Below are positions 28,423 to 35,800 of a stretch of 64,000 nt of DNA, piece by piece (the first letter of the stretch is position 1; each line of letters starts with the position of its first letter). A model generated the notes under the pieces. That model did no database searches, had not been told where the DNA came from, and worked only from the letters and a program-made list of their open reading frames with translations. The translations under genes were made by a program, and so were the position numbers. Source of the DNA: Parapedobacter luteus (GTDB lineage: Bacteria > Bacteroidota > Bacteroidia > Sphingobacteriales > Sphingobacteriaceae); NCBI RefSeq assembly GCF_900168055.1, contig NZ_FUYS01000001.1:248001-312000 (forward strand), read 5' to 3'.

Positions 28423-28615
28423 GCGATAACGTGTGATATGTTGTAATGACGCGTTGTGATACACAGATGCTACAAGCATGCCAAATCCATAAGTCTTTTC
28501 GCGCCGGTCTGCGCCGGTAATTTGGCGGCGAAAAAAAATGAATTGCATAAGATTCAATATTTGGCACAAATAATGCATACATTCGCCATTATTTAATTTT
28601 ATTTTTAGATTACCC

Positions 28616-28807
28616 ATGCAAGAAGGTGTAGTAAAATTCTTCAATGAGACCAAAGGTTTCGGATTTATCACTCCCATAGGTGGAGGTGAGGATGTTTTCG
28701 TTCATGTATCTGGTCTGATTGACAAGATCCGCGAGAAAGACGATGTGTCTTTTGAGATTGCTAAAGGCAAAAAAGGCCCCAACGCAGTGAATGTCAGGCT
28801 TATCTAA
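28616..28807 (+). CDS. Cold-shock domain protein (CspA family)
   Basis: The 63-residue protein is a single cold-shock domain that binds single-stranded RNA or DNA. The RNP1 motif is KGFGFI (14-19) and RNP2 is VFVHV (28-32), and the segment VKFFNETKGFGFI is a classic CspA start. It is monocistronic, with an AT-rich leader and a strong terminator 38 bases after the stop. Whether it is cold-induced cannot be told from the sequence. Confidence 0.96.
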   Translation: MQEGVVKFFNETKGFGFITPIGGGEDVFVHVSGLIDKIREKDDVSFEIAKGKKGPNAVNVRLI

Positions 28808-28845
28808 CGGAAATTCCAGCAAATCAATTCGATTGGTTTTCGTTG

Positions 28846-28872
28846 AAGCTGCCCCTCAAGGCAGCTTTTTTT
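28846..28872 (+). terminator. Rho-independent terminator of the cold-shock gene
   Basis: AAGCTGCC at 28846-28853 pairs perfectly with GGCAGCTT at 28860-28867 around a six-base loop, and the T run continues to 28872. Confidence 0.9.
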
Positions 28873-29011
28873 ATGGGCGAATACGTAGAACAAGACCGCC
28901 GTGAACCGGAAACACCACGGCGAAATCCGAAATGTGTCTGCGCCACGGCCTGGCGGATAATGTCGAATAAATTTTGTATTATTGAAGGCTAAAATAAAGT
29001 GATCAGCTATT

Positions 29012-29527
29012 ATGAATCGTAGAGCGGCAGTTCGTACATTGTTATATATTGCCGGAGGCACGATGGTCCTTCCAGCGTGCTTCCGTGAATCGCGCAAGGC
29101 CAGCATAGCATTGGCTAACCTTTCGATCAGTGAAGCCGATGAAGGGCTGTTGGAGGAATTGGTGGAAACATTGGTTCCGGCCACGGACAATCCGGGAGGG
29201 AAAGACCTGTTATTGCACTTTTTTGTCCTCAAGATGGTCGACGATTGCCACAGTCCCGACGATCAGCAGGCGTTTACCAAGGGCTTAGCGGCATTTAGAA
29301 ATTGGTCGCAAAAAGAATTGGGGAAGCCTTTTGCCGAGGCCGATCTTGAACAACGTACGGCGCTGTTAAGCAAGGTGGCTGATAGTGGCGACGACGAGCT
29401 CACATCTTTTTATGGCATGGTCAAACGCAGAACCATCCAAGGATATATGAACTCCCAATACGTCATGACCAATCTGGTAAAATACGAGTTGATCCCCGGT
29501 AGGTATAATGGATATTTCCCGGTGTGA
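29012..29527 (+). CDS. Gluconate 2-dehydrogenase subunit 3 family lipoprotein
   Basis: The 171-residue protein has an N-terminal signal with paired arginines (MNRRAAVRTLL) and a lipobox LPAC with C23. It could therefore be exported by Tat or Sec and lipidated. The body (LSISEADEGLLEELVETLVP and later DDELTSFYGMVKRRTIQGY) matches the small subunit of GMC-type sugar/gluconate dehydrogenases, thought to help export or mature the flavin subunit. The GMC oxidoreductase gene follows after 32 bases. Confidence 0.88.
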   Translation: MNRRAAVRTLLYIAGGTMVLPACFRESRKASIALANLSISEADEGLLEELVETLVPATDNPGGKDLLLHFFVLKMVDDCHSPDDQQAFTKGLAAFRNWSQKELGKPFAEADLEQRTALLSKVADSGDDELTSFYGMVKRRTIQGYMNSQYVMTNLVKYELIPGRYNGYFPV

Positions 29528-29559
29528 CACCAAACCAAACTAAACAACTGAAATAACAC

Positions 29560-31275
29560 ATGGCTAATATAGCGATAGATAGTGTGAAGGACCGGACATT
29601 TGATGCCATCGTCATCGGATCCGGAGCCAGCGGCGGATGGGCCGCCAAGGAATTTACTGAGAAAGGCTTGAAGACCTTAGTGTTGGAGCGGGGGCGTGAC
29701 GTCGTGCATGTCAAGGATTATCCCACGACCAACCTTTACCCGTATGAGCTTGAGCATCGGGGGGAAATGACTTTTCAGGATAGGCAACGGAATCCCATAG
29801 CCAACCGTTGTTATGCCTACCGTGAAGATTCGGCGCATTTTTTTGTGAAGGATGATGAACACCCCTATATCCAGGATAAAGAATTTGATTGGCTACGGGG
29901 ATATCAAGTAGGTGGAAAATCGCTGCTCTGGGCGCGCCAGACGCAACGATGGAGCGAGTATGACTTCGAGGGGCCGGCCCGTGATGGCTTTGCGGTCGAT
30001 TGGCCGATACGTTACGCCGATATTGCGCCCTGGTATAGCTATGTCGAGCGGTTTGTTGGCATAGCGGGCAATAAGGACGGGGTGGCCACATTGCCCGATG
30101 GCGAGTTTTTGCCACCTTACCCGCTTAATGCTGCAGAAGACCATTTTCGGAAAACCGTAGATAACCGCTATAAAGGACGCCATGTTATCAGTGCCCGGTG
30201 CGCCCACCTGTCCCAGCCACAGCCTATTCATATTCAGCAAGGCCGCGTACAGTGCCAAAATCGTACTTTATGCCAGCGCGGGTGCCCCTTTGGCGGGTAT
30301 TTCAGCACCAATTCGTCTACCTTGCCCTGGGCACAGAAAACAGGTAACCTTACCTTGAGGCCCTTTTCGGTTGTGCATTCCATCCTGTATGATAAGGAAA
30401 CAGGCAGAGCTACCGGCGTGAAAGTAGTCGATACCAATACCAAGGACGAACTGGAGTTCTATGCCCAGGTCATTTTTGTCAATGCTTCAACCTTAAACAC
30501 CAATTTGATATTGCTGAATTCCGTTTCCGAACGTTTCCCCAATGGGTTGGGAAATGACAACGGGTTGCTGGGCAAGTATATTGCCTTTCACAATTATACG
30601 GCCCGGATCAGTGCCGAGTACGACGGGCTGTTGCAATACAAGACCGACGGCCGGAATCCGGCGGGCGGCGGTTACATCCCGAATTTCAGGAATGTAACGC
30701 GGCAGGAAACGGACTTCTTACGCGGGTGGGCTGCTGCCTTCGGCGCAAGCAGGCAAGAACTGCGGGATACCGGCGGTGTTGGCACGAACCTTAAAGACGG
30801 TCTGTTGCAGCCAACGCTCAGCAACTGGCGGATTCACTCGCACATGATGGCGGAGACCATCCCCAAGGAAAGCAACCGCGTGTGGCTCGATAACAATAAG
30901 AAAGACGCCTGGGGTGTGCCGCTTTTGCACATCTCGGTAGCCTACGATGACAGCGATTGGCAGCGCCGCCAAGACTACTACGATCAGATGAGTGAGATGT
31001 ATGAAGCGGCCGGCTTTACTAATATCCAAACGGCAGACGACAATCGCCGGCCCGGCAACGACATCCACGAAATGGGTGGGGTACGCATGGGTCACGATCC
31101 GAAGACCTCGCTGTTAAACAAATGGCATCAGTTGCATCTGTGCAAAAATGTCTACGTGACCGACGGCGCTTGCATGACCTCTACAGCCACCCAAAACCCA
31201 ACACTTACCTATATGGCGTTCACGGCGCGAGCGGTTGATCACGCCGTGAACGAGTTGAAAAAGGGAAACTTATAG
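29560..31275 (+). CDS. GMC-family FAD-dependent oxidoreductase
   Basis: This 571-residue flavoenzyme has the FAD Rossmann motif VIGSGASGGWAAKEF near residue 17. A C-terminal GMC domain carries HEMGGVRMG and VTDGACMTSTATQNPTLTY, where the active-site His/Asn pair lies. It probably oxidises a sugar or alcohol as the large subunit of a periplasmic dehydrogenase. It has no signal peptide of its own, so it may be exported by piggy-back on the upstream lipoprotein subunit. No cytochrome c subunit is adjacent. A DUF1684-deformylase fusion gene follows eight bases after the stop. Confidence 0.9.
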   Translation: MANIAIDSVKDRTFDAIVIGSGASGGWAAKEFTEKGLKTLVLERGRDVVHVKDYPTTNLYPYELEHRGEMTFQDRQRNPIANRCYAYREDSAHFFVKDDEHPYIQDKEFDWLRGYQVGGKSLLWARQTQRWSEYDFEGPARDGFAVDWPIRYADIAPWYSYVERFVGIAGNKDGVATLPDGEFLPPYPLNAAEDHFRKTVDNRYKGRHVISARCAHLSQPQPIHIQQGRVQCQNRTLCQRGCPFGGYFSTNSSTLPWAQKTGNLTLRPFSVVHSILYDKETGRATGVKVVDTNTKDELEFYAQVIFVNASTLNTNLILLNSVSERFPNGLGNDNGLLGKYIAFHNYTARISAEYDGLLQYKTDGRNPAGGGYIPNFRNVTRQETDFLRGWAAAFGASRQELRDTGGVGTNLKDGLLQPTLSNWRIHSHMMAETIPKESNRVWLDNNKKDAWGVPLLHISVAYDDSDWQRRQDYYDQMSEMYEAAGFTNIQTADDNRRPGNDIHEMGGVRMGHDPKTSLLNKWHQLHLCKNVYVTDGACMTSTATQNPTLTYMAFTARAVDHAVNELKKGNL

Positions 31276-31283
31276 ATCCAGCG

Positions 31284-32540
31284 ATGTCAACGATTCATTT
31301 TGCCATGCAATGCAGGTACTTACAACGTAAGGTGTCATGGGCTGTGGTGTTGGTTGTTGGCTGCATAAGCCTGTCCAAGGCGCAGACCTATGGAGATAGC
31401 ATCCTTACGCTGCGGAAAAACCGCGTGGCCGCTTTTCTGAAGGATCCCTCCACACCGCTAAACGAAGGGGATGCTCAGCATCTCCACCATTACAAACCGG
31501 ATGCCGCATATCGCGTACGTGCGGCGGTAGAGCTTCTCCATAGCGAGCAGCCGTTTAGGATGCCTACATCCGACGGCACGAGTAAAGCTTATGTGCGTTA
31601 CGGTAAGGCCCGCTTTGAGATAAACGGCGAGCCGCTTGAATTGACAATGTATCGAAGTGCCGATCTGTTTGTCAGTCCCGCCTATCGGAATCAGCTGTTT
31701 TTGCCCTTTACCGATGCAACGAATGGCGATGGTACCTATGGTGGCGGGCGGTACCTTGATTTGTCAGTTTCGGATATAGACGGCGGTTATATCATTATCG
31801 ACTTTAATCTTGCCTACAACCCTTACTGCGCATATAGCAGCGGCTATCGCTGTCCGGTACCTCCCAAAGCGAACAACCTGCCGGTACCCATTCCCGCAGG
31901 CGAAAAAAAATACACTGGCCCCATGAAGCAACGACCACGCCCCGATAGCCCGCCGAACCCCTTGACGGAAGCGGAGCGAAACCTGATTCTCTCCGGAGAC
32001 ACCGCCCAACTGTTGCGCGTCATTCAGGATACCGTGCCCGATGAGGGGCGTATACTCAAGGCCCTATCGGATGATATCGATCCGCAGGACGGGTTAGTGC
32101 CGTTATTGGCTAAGCGGATGTACCAGGCAGTGAGAGATTCGACGCATCCTGGTGTGGGCATTGCAGCGCCGCAGGTTGGGATAAACCGAAATCTGATTTG
32201 GGTGCAGCGCTTCGACAAGGCAGGCGAGCCATTCGAACTCTACCTGAATCCCAAAATCACGTGGCGGTCCAAATTGCTGCGAAAGGGGCTGGAAGGGTGC
32301 CTCTCCATCCCGGATACCATGGGTCAGGTATTGCGCAACTACGCCATACGCCTCACTTACCAGGACATCGATGGAGCTGAGCATGAGGAAATGGTAGAAG
32401 GCTTTACAGCTGTTATTTTCCAGCATGAAACCGACCACCTTTATGGTATCCTTTTTACCGATCGATTGGCCGAGCAGGCAGCCGCGACCTACCACCGTGT
32501 CAACGAGGAGGTCGAACTATACGTGGAGCAAGCGCACTAA
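31284..32540 (+). CDS. Exported DUF1684 - peptide deformylase fusion protein
   Basis: This 418-residue fusion has a hydrophobic signal at about 17-33 ending SKA|QT; VVGC at 24-27 could be a weak lipobox. A DUF1684 domain (about 40-210) shows YVRYGKARFEINGE, FLPFTDATNGDGTYGGGRYL and IDFNLAYNPYCAYSS. A C-terminal peptide deformylase domain (about 235-410) keeps all three motifs: GVGIAAPQ (290-297), EGCLS (337-341) and HETDH (381-385), so the metal ligands C339, H381 and H385 and catalytic E382 are present. Deformylases normally act on nascent chains in the cytoplasm, so an export signal is odd. The frame is continuous. It is the third gene of the GMC operon, eight bases from its neighbour. Confidence 0.85.
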   Translation: MSTIHFAMQCRYLQRKVSWAVVLVVGCISLSKAQTYGDSILTLRKNRVAAFLKDPSTPLNEGDAQHLHHYKPDAAYRVRAAVELLHSEQPFRMPTSDGTSKAYVRYGKARFEINGEPLELTMYRSADLFVSPAYRNQLFLPFTDATNGDGTYGGGRYLDLSVSDIDGGYIIIDFNLAYNPYCAYSSGYRCPVPPKANNLPVPIPAGEKKYTGPMKQRPRPDSPPNPLTEAERNLILSGDTAQLLRVIQDTVPDEGRILKALSDDIDPQDGLVPLLAKRMYQAVRDSTHPGVGIAAPQVGINRNLIWVQRFDKAGEPFELYLNPKITWRSKLLRKGLEGCLSIPDTMGQVLRNYAIRLTYQDIDGAEHEEMVEGFTAVIFQHETDHLYGILFTDRLAEQAAATYHRVNEEVELYVEQAH

Positions 32541-32546
32541 CCTGCC

Positions 32547-33047
32547 TTATCTTCCAAAATCGTCCTGTACCCTTACAATATCGTCTTCATCCGACGGATT
32601 GGAAGCATCCGTATGCTGCCAGATTTCAGCCAGTACCCCCCATTCATCAAGTCCTACGAGGCGATGGCGCTCTCCCTGGTCGAGCCGGATAACGTCTCCT
32701 GGATTCAGGATTTGCAATTCGTGCTCTTCATCGGTGTCACTGGTCACCACGCCGACGATACCGCGTACCACCTGCCAGATTTCGGCGCGGCGGTGATGGT
32801 ACTGCCAGGAAAGGCGCTTTCCGGGGGCTACGATGAGGATTTTGGGGCTGAGCTTTCCCGAGATCTTGAGCTCCTGCACGTCAAGCCCATTGAAATAGGT
32901 ATTCGCAAATTCCTGGGCTTGGGATTCCTCAATCACGAAAAAACCACCCCACGGACGCGTCTGGTCCTGTTGTACGATTTGGAATCCTTGGCCTGTAAGG
33001 ACCCCTGCTATCTCGTTGAAAAGTTCTTCCTTCGTTTGGTAAGTCAT
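32547..33047 (-). CDS. Cupin, type II mannose-6-phosphate isomerase-like
   Basis: The 166-residue protein is a single cupin barrel. It has the first cupin motif in LSWQYHHRRAEIWQVVRG and the second in IRLDQGERHRLVGLDEWGVLAEI, matching the isomerase half of bifunctional ManC/type II PMI enzymes without the nucleotidyltransferase half. It might isomerise mannose-6-phosphate, but many stand-alone members are untested. It converges on the fusion gene with six bases between stops. Confidence 0.8.
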   Translation of the reverse strand: MTYQTKEELFNEIAGVLTGQGFQIVQQDQTRPWGGFFVIEESQAQEFANTYFNGLDVQELKISGKLSPKILIVAPGKRLSWQYHHRRAEIWQVVRGIVGVVTSDTDEEHELQILNPGDVIRLDQGERHRLVGLDEWGVLAEIWQHTDASNPSDEDDIVRVQDDFGR

Positions 33048-33080
33048 TGGTTTTTTTATTTGAAGCGGCTAATATAATAG

Positions 33081-33095
33081 AAACCCGACAGGTTT
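33081..33095 (-). terminator. Weak hairpin after the feoAB-Cys-rich operon
   Basis: A short inverted repeat (AAACC paired with GGTTT, five-base loop) lies 9 bases beyond the stop of the small Cys-rich gene. Only a few T residues follow on the minus strand, so terminator function is tentative. Confidence 0.35.
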
Positions 33096-33103
33096 TCAAT
33101 ATC

Positions 33104-33268
33104 CTATTCGGTTTTCAGCGCTTTTGTTTTCTCACTAAATTCGCACCCGCACCCTTTTGAGCACCCCTTGCTTCCATTGAAGGAGCGTCTGGTTCGCCGA
33201 ATCAGGTAAACCAGTGCTGCTAAAAACAGCGCACTAATGGCTAGGTATTGAATCGTAATCGCATCCAT
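33104..33268 (-). CDS. FeoB-associated Cys-rich membrane protein, 54 residues
   Basis: This small gene reads MDAITIQYLAISALFLAALV at the start, giving one membrane helix (about 5-23). A basic stretch follows (RRTRRS), then a cysteine cluster CSKGCGC (36-42) and a charged tail ending KTE. This is the pattern of the FeoB-associated Cys-rich membrane protein family. The ATG lies three bases after the feoB stop, so it is the third gene of the Feo operon. The cysteines may bind iron or a cluster and help FeoB; that role is inferred from context. Confidence 0.88.
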   Translation of the reverse strand: MDAITIQYLAISALFLAALVYLIRRTRRSFNGSKGCSKGCGCEFSEKTKALKTE

Positions 33269-33271
33269 TGA

Positions 33272-35356
33272 TCATTTCAAAAGTTGGTATGCCATCAAAG
33301 CTGCAAGATACGCAAATCCGGTCATAAATGTCAATTGTATCAATGTCCATTTCCACGAATTTGTCTCTCTTCTGACAATAGCGATGGTACTCATGCATTG
33401 CATGGCAAACGCATAAAATAATAATAACGATATACCCGAGGCAAAATTGTAGGCCGGACGGCCCGTGTTGGGATTGATTTCACTCGCCATACGCTCGCGA
33501 ATGGTCAGCTCATCATCCGTGCCACCCAAGCTGTAAACGGTAGCCATGGTACTGACAAATACCTCGCGGGCCGCAAACGAAGATATCAGGCCAATACCCA
33601 TCTTCCAGTCGTAGCCCAAGGGCGTTATTGCCGGCTCGATAAACCGGCCCATTGTACCAAGGAACGAATATTCCAGCTGCTGCGACTGTACTTCATTTTC
33701 AAGGGCTTCATCACTGAGCTCCGGACGCTCGGTACGTACAATATCTTCGGCATTGGTAAACCGATCGTCTACCCCAAACGAGCCCAATACCCACAGGATA
33801 ACGCTGATGGCCAAAATGATCTTGCCTGCACCCAGTATAAAGCCCATGGTTTTGTCCCATACGTTCAGCAGTACGTTGCGTACCACGGGATATTTATAGG
33901 TGGGCATTTCGAGGATCAGAAAGCTCTTATAGTCGGTTTTCATCAATTGTTTCAGCACCCAGGCACTTCCTAAGGCCGCTAATATGCCCAATACATACAT
34001 ACCAAAGAGCACCAGTCCTTGTAAGTCCAATCCCCAGAAACGCTCTTGGGGGATGACCAAGCCGATGATGATGATGTAAATGGGCAGCCGCGCGGAGCAA
34101 GTCATAAACGGTGTGACCAGTATCGTGATCAATCGCTCTTTATCGTTTTCAATGGTGCGGGCAGACATCACCGCCGGAATGGCGCAGGCTGCGCCCGACA
34201 TGAGGGGTACGGCACTTTTACCACTGAGCCCGAAGGGGCGTAGCCACCGGTCCATCAGGTAGACTACCCGGCTCATGTAGCCGGATTCCTCCATCAGGGA
34301 AATAAACACAAATAAGATGGCAATCTGCGGGATGAAAATGACGATGCCGCCGATACCGGCGATGATGCCGTCCGTCAGCAAGCCATTAAGCGGGCCGTCC
34401 GGCAATCGTTCGCCGGCACTGGCTGCCAGCCACGCGAAGGCGTTATCTATGGCATCCATGAAGGGGCCCGACCATGTGTATATGGCCTGGAAAATCAGCA
34501 TGAGCAAAGCGAAGAAGACAACATACCCCCAAACCGGGTGGATCAGCAAGTCGTCAAGGCGAGCCGTGAGGTTTTCACGCTTTTTGGCTGGATCCTTCAG
34601 CACATTGGCCAGCTGGCGATCCAGCGTGCTGTGCCTTGCCATCGTTTCGTGTATTTGCAGCCGATGATAATTAATCTGGTTTTCTTGCCGGATGGCGCTG
34701 ATTTCGGAAGACGCTGTGGCATCCAAGTGTTTGCTGCGTTTTTGCGACAAATACAACCATGCGATGTAATCGTTGGCAGGTGCCAGCTGCTCCTTCACCT
34801 GTTGGGTGACAGCGGCATACTCATCCGGAATGCTGAATGCGGGAGTGTAGCCGTTGGGTTTGTATTGCAGGGCGGCTTTCAGCGAATCAATGCCTTTGCC
34901 CGAGCGCGCATCCGTAAGCACAACCTTGGTCGAAAGCACCTTTTCGAGCCGGTCTACATCAATGGAAATTCCTGCCCGTTCGGCCTCATCAATCATATTC
35001 ACCACAAAAATGGCCGGTAATCCGATCTCCCGTATTTGCTGATAAAGCAGGGCCGAGCGCTTCAGGTTGAACGGGTCGCCCACAACGACCACCAGCTCGG
35101 GGTGGTTCGGATTGTTTTTATCAACGAGTACCTCATAAACGATTTCCTCGTCCAGCGAAGAGGGGTGAATGCCATAGGCTCCGGGGAGATCAATCAGCTG
35201 ATATTTGGTATGCTGATAAGTAAAGCTTCCCGTTTTCTTTTCCACAGTGATGCCCGGATAGTTGCCCGCCTTCTGGCGCAGGCCAGTCAGTTTATTGAAT
35301 ACCGTGGATTTACCTACATTGGGGTTGCCCACCAAGGCGATTTTTGTCTCGGTCAT
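33272..35356 (-). CDS. feoB: Ferrous iron transport protein B
   Basis: FeoB imports Fe(II) across the inner membrane. The 694-residue protein has an N-terminal G domain with G1 GNPNVGKS (10-17) and switch residues in AGNYPGITVEKKTG. A helical spacer follows, then a membrane region of about eight helices containing the two gate motifs with cysteines (PLMSGAACAIPAVMSARTI and TPFMTCSARLPIYIIII). Length is normal. FeoA is encoded four bases upstream and the Cys-rich peptide three bases downstream. Confidence 0.97.
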   Translation of the reverse strand: MTETKIALVGNPNVGKSTVFNKLTGLRQKAGNYPGITVEKKTGSFTYQHTKYQLIDLPGAYGIHPSSLDEEIVYEVLVDKNNPNHPELVVVVGDPFNLKRSALLYQQIREIGLPAIFVVNMIDEAERAGISIDVDRLEKVLSTKVVLTDARSGKGIDSLKAALQYKPNGYTPAFSIPDEYAAVTQQVKEQLAPANDYIAWLYLSQKRSKHLDATASSEISAIRQENQINYHRLQIHETMARHSTLDRQLANVLKDPAKKRENLTARLDDLLIHPVWGYVVFFALLMLIFQAIYTWSGPFMDAIDNAFAWLAASAGERLPDGPLNGLLTDGIIAGIGGIVIFIPQIAILFVFISLMEESGYMSRVVYLMDRWLRPFGLSGKSAVPLMSGAACAIPAVMSARTIENDKERLITILVTPFMTCSARLPIYIIIIGLVIPQERFWGLDLQGLVLFGMYVLGILAALGSAWVLKQLMKTDYKSFLILEMPTYKYPVVRNVLLNVWDKTMGFILGAGKIILAISVILWVLGSFGVDDRFTNAEDIVRTERPELSDEALENEVQSQQLEYSFLGTMGRFIEPAITPLGYDWKMGIGLISSFAAREVFVSTMATVYSLGGTDDELTIRERMASEINPNTGRPAYNFASGISLLLFYAFAMQCMSTIAIVRRETNSWKWTLIQLTFMTGFAYLAALMAYQLLK

Positions 35357-35360
35357 GTTT

Positions 35361-35603
35361 TTATGATAGGGTTTCGATTAAAATAAGGGCTGCCTCAGAC
35401 CGGCGCAACGCTATGGCATTGGGGTTGTCCCGGATATGGATGCAAACCGGTCCATTGAATGGCGCCTGCCGTTTCAAGGTTAGCACGACCCCAGGTAATA
35501 ATCCCATTTCGTAGATTTTAATGGGTATCTCATCGGCGAGGTATCCAACGATGGTTGCTGTTTCTCCCTTTCTTAATTGGTTAATGGATTGATGTTGTGA
35601 CAT
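35361..35603 (-). CDS. feoA: Ferrous iron transport protein A
   Basis: The 80-residue SH3-like FeoA protein assists FeoB. The segment MGLLPGVVLTLKRQAPFNGP and the final strand NAIALRRSEAALILIE match the family. It is the first gene of the three-gene Feo operon, four bases from feoB. No Fur-box-like palindrome was recognised by eye upstream, although iron control would be expected. Confidence 0.93.
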   Translation of the reverse strand: MSQHQSINQLRKGETATIVGYLADEIPIKIYEMGLLPGVVLTLKRQAPFNGPVCIHIRDNPNAIALRRSEAALILIETLS

Positions 35604-35628
35604 TACATGGACTTTGCTAACAAGGGTA

Positions 35629-35636
35629 CAAAGGTA
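35629..35636 (-). promoter_or_regulatory. -7 box of the feo operon
   Basis: The minus strand reads TACCTTTG, matching TAnnTTTG, 25 bases before the feoA ATG. No TTG is seen at 19-20 bases upstream. Confidence 0.4.
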
Positions 35637-35745
35637 CTAATTATAATGAATCTAAACATCAGGAAATTGTTTCGGTGTATAAACGGCAGCTGGAGACAAC
35701 CGGAAGTTTATCGTATACACCGGCCGCAACTATCCAAAAAAATAG

Positions 35746-35753
35746 TACTTTTG
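35746..35753 (+). promoter_or_regulatory. -7 box of the PIF1-like helicase gene
   Basis: TACTTTTG matches TAnnTTTG and lies 47 bases before the ATG at 35801. No well-spaced TTG accompanies it. Confidence 0.38.
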
Positions 35754-35800
35754 TTTGTTTACCTGCTGTTTAACATTGACAGTAAACCTTCTTCAGCATT

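Noticed and set aside
29012..32540. Treating the GMC, subunit 3 and DUF1684-deformylase genes as a defined sugar-oxidation pathway.
   Set aside because: No substrate-specific motif, cytochrome subunit or sugar transporter is linked, so the pathway cannot be named.
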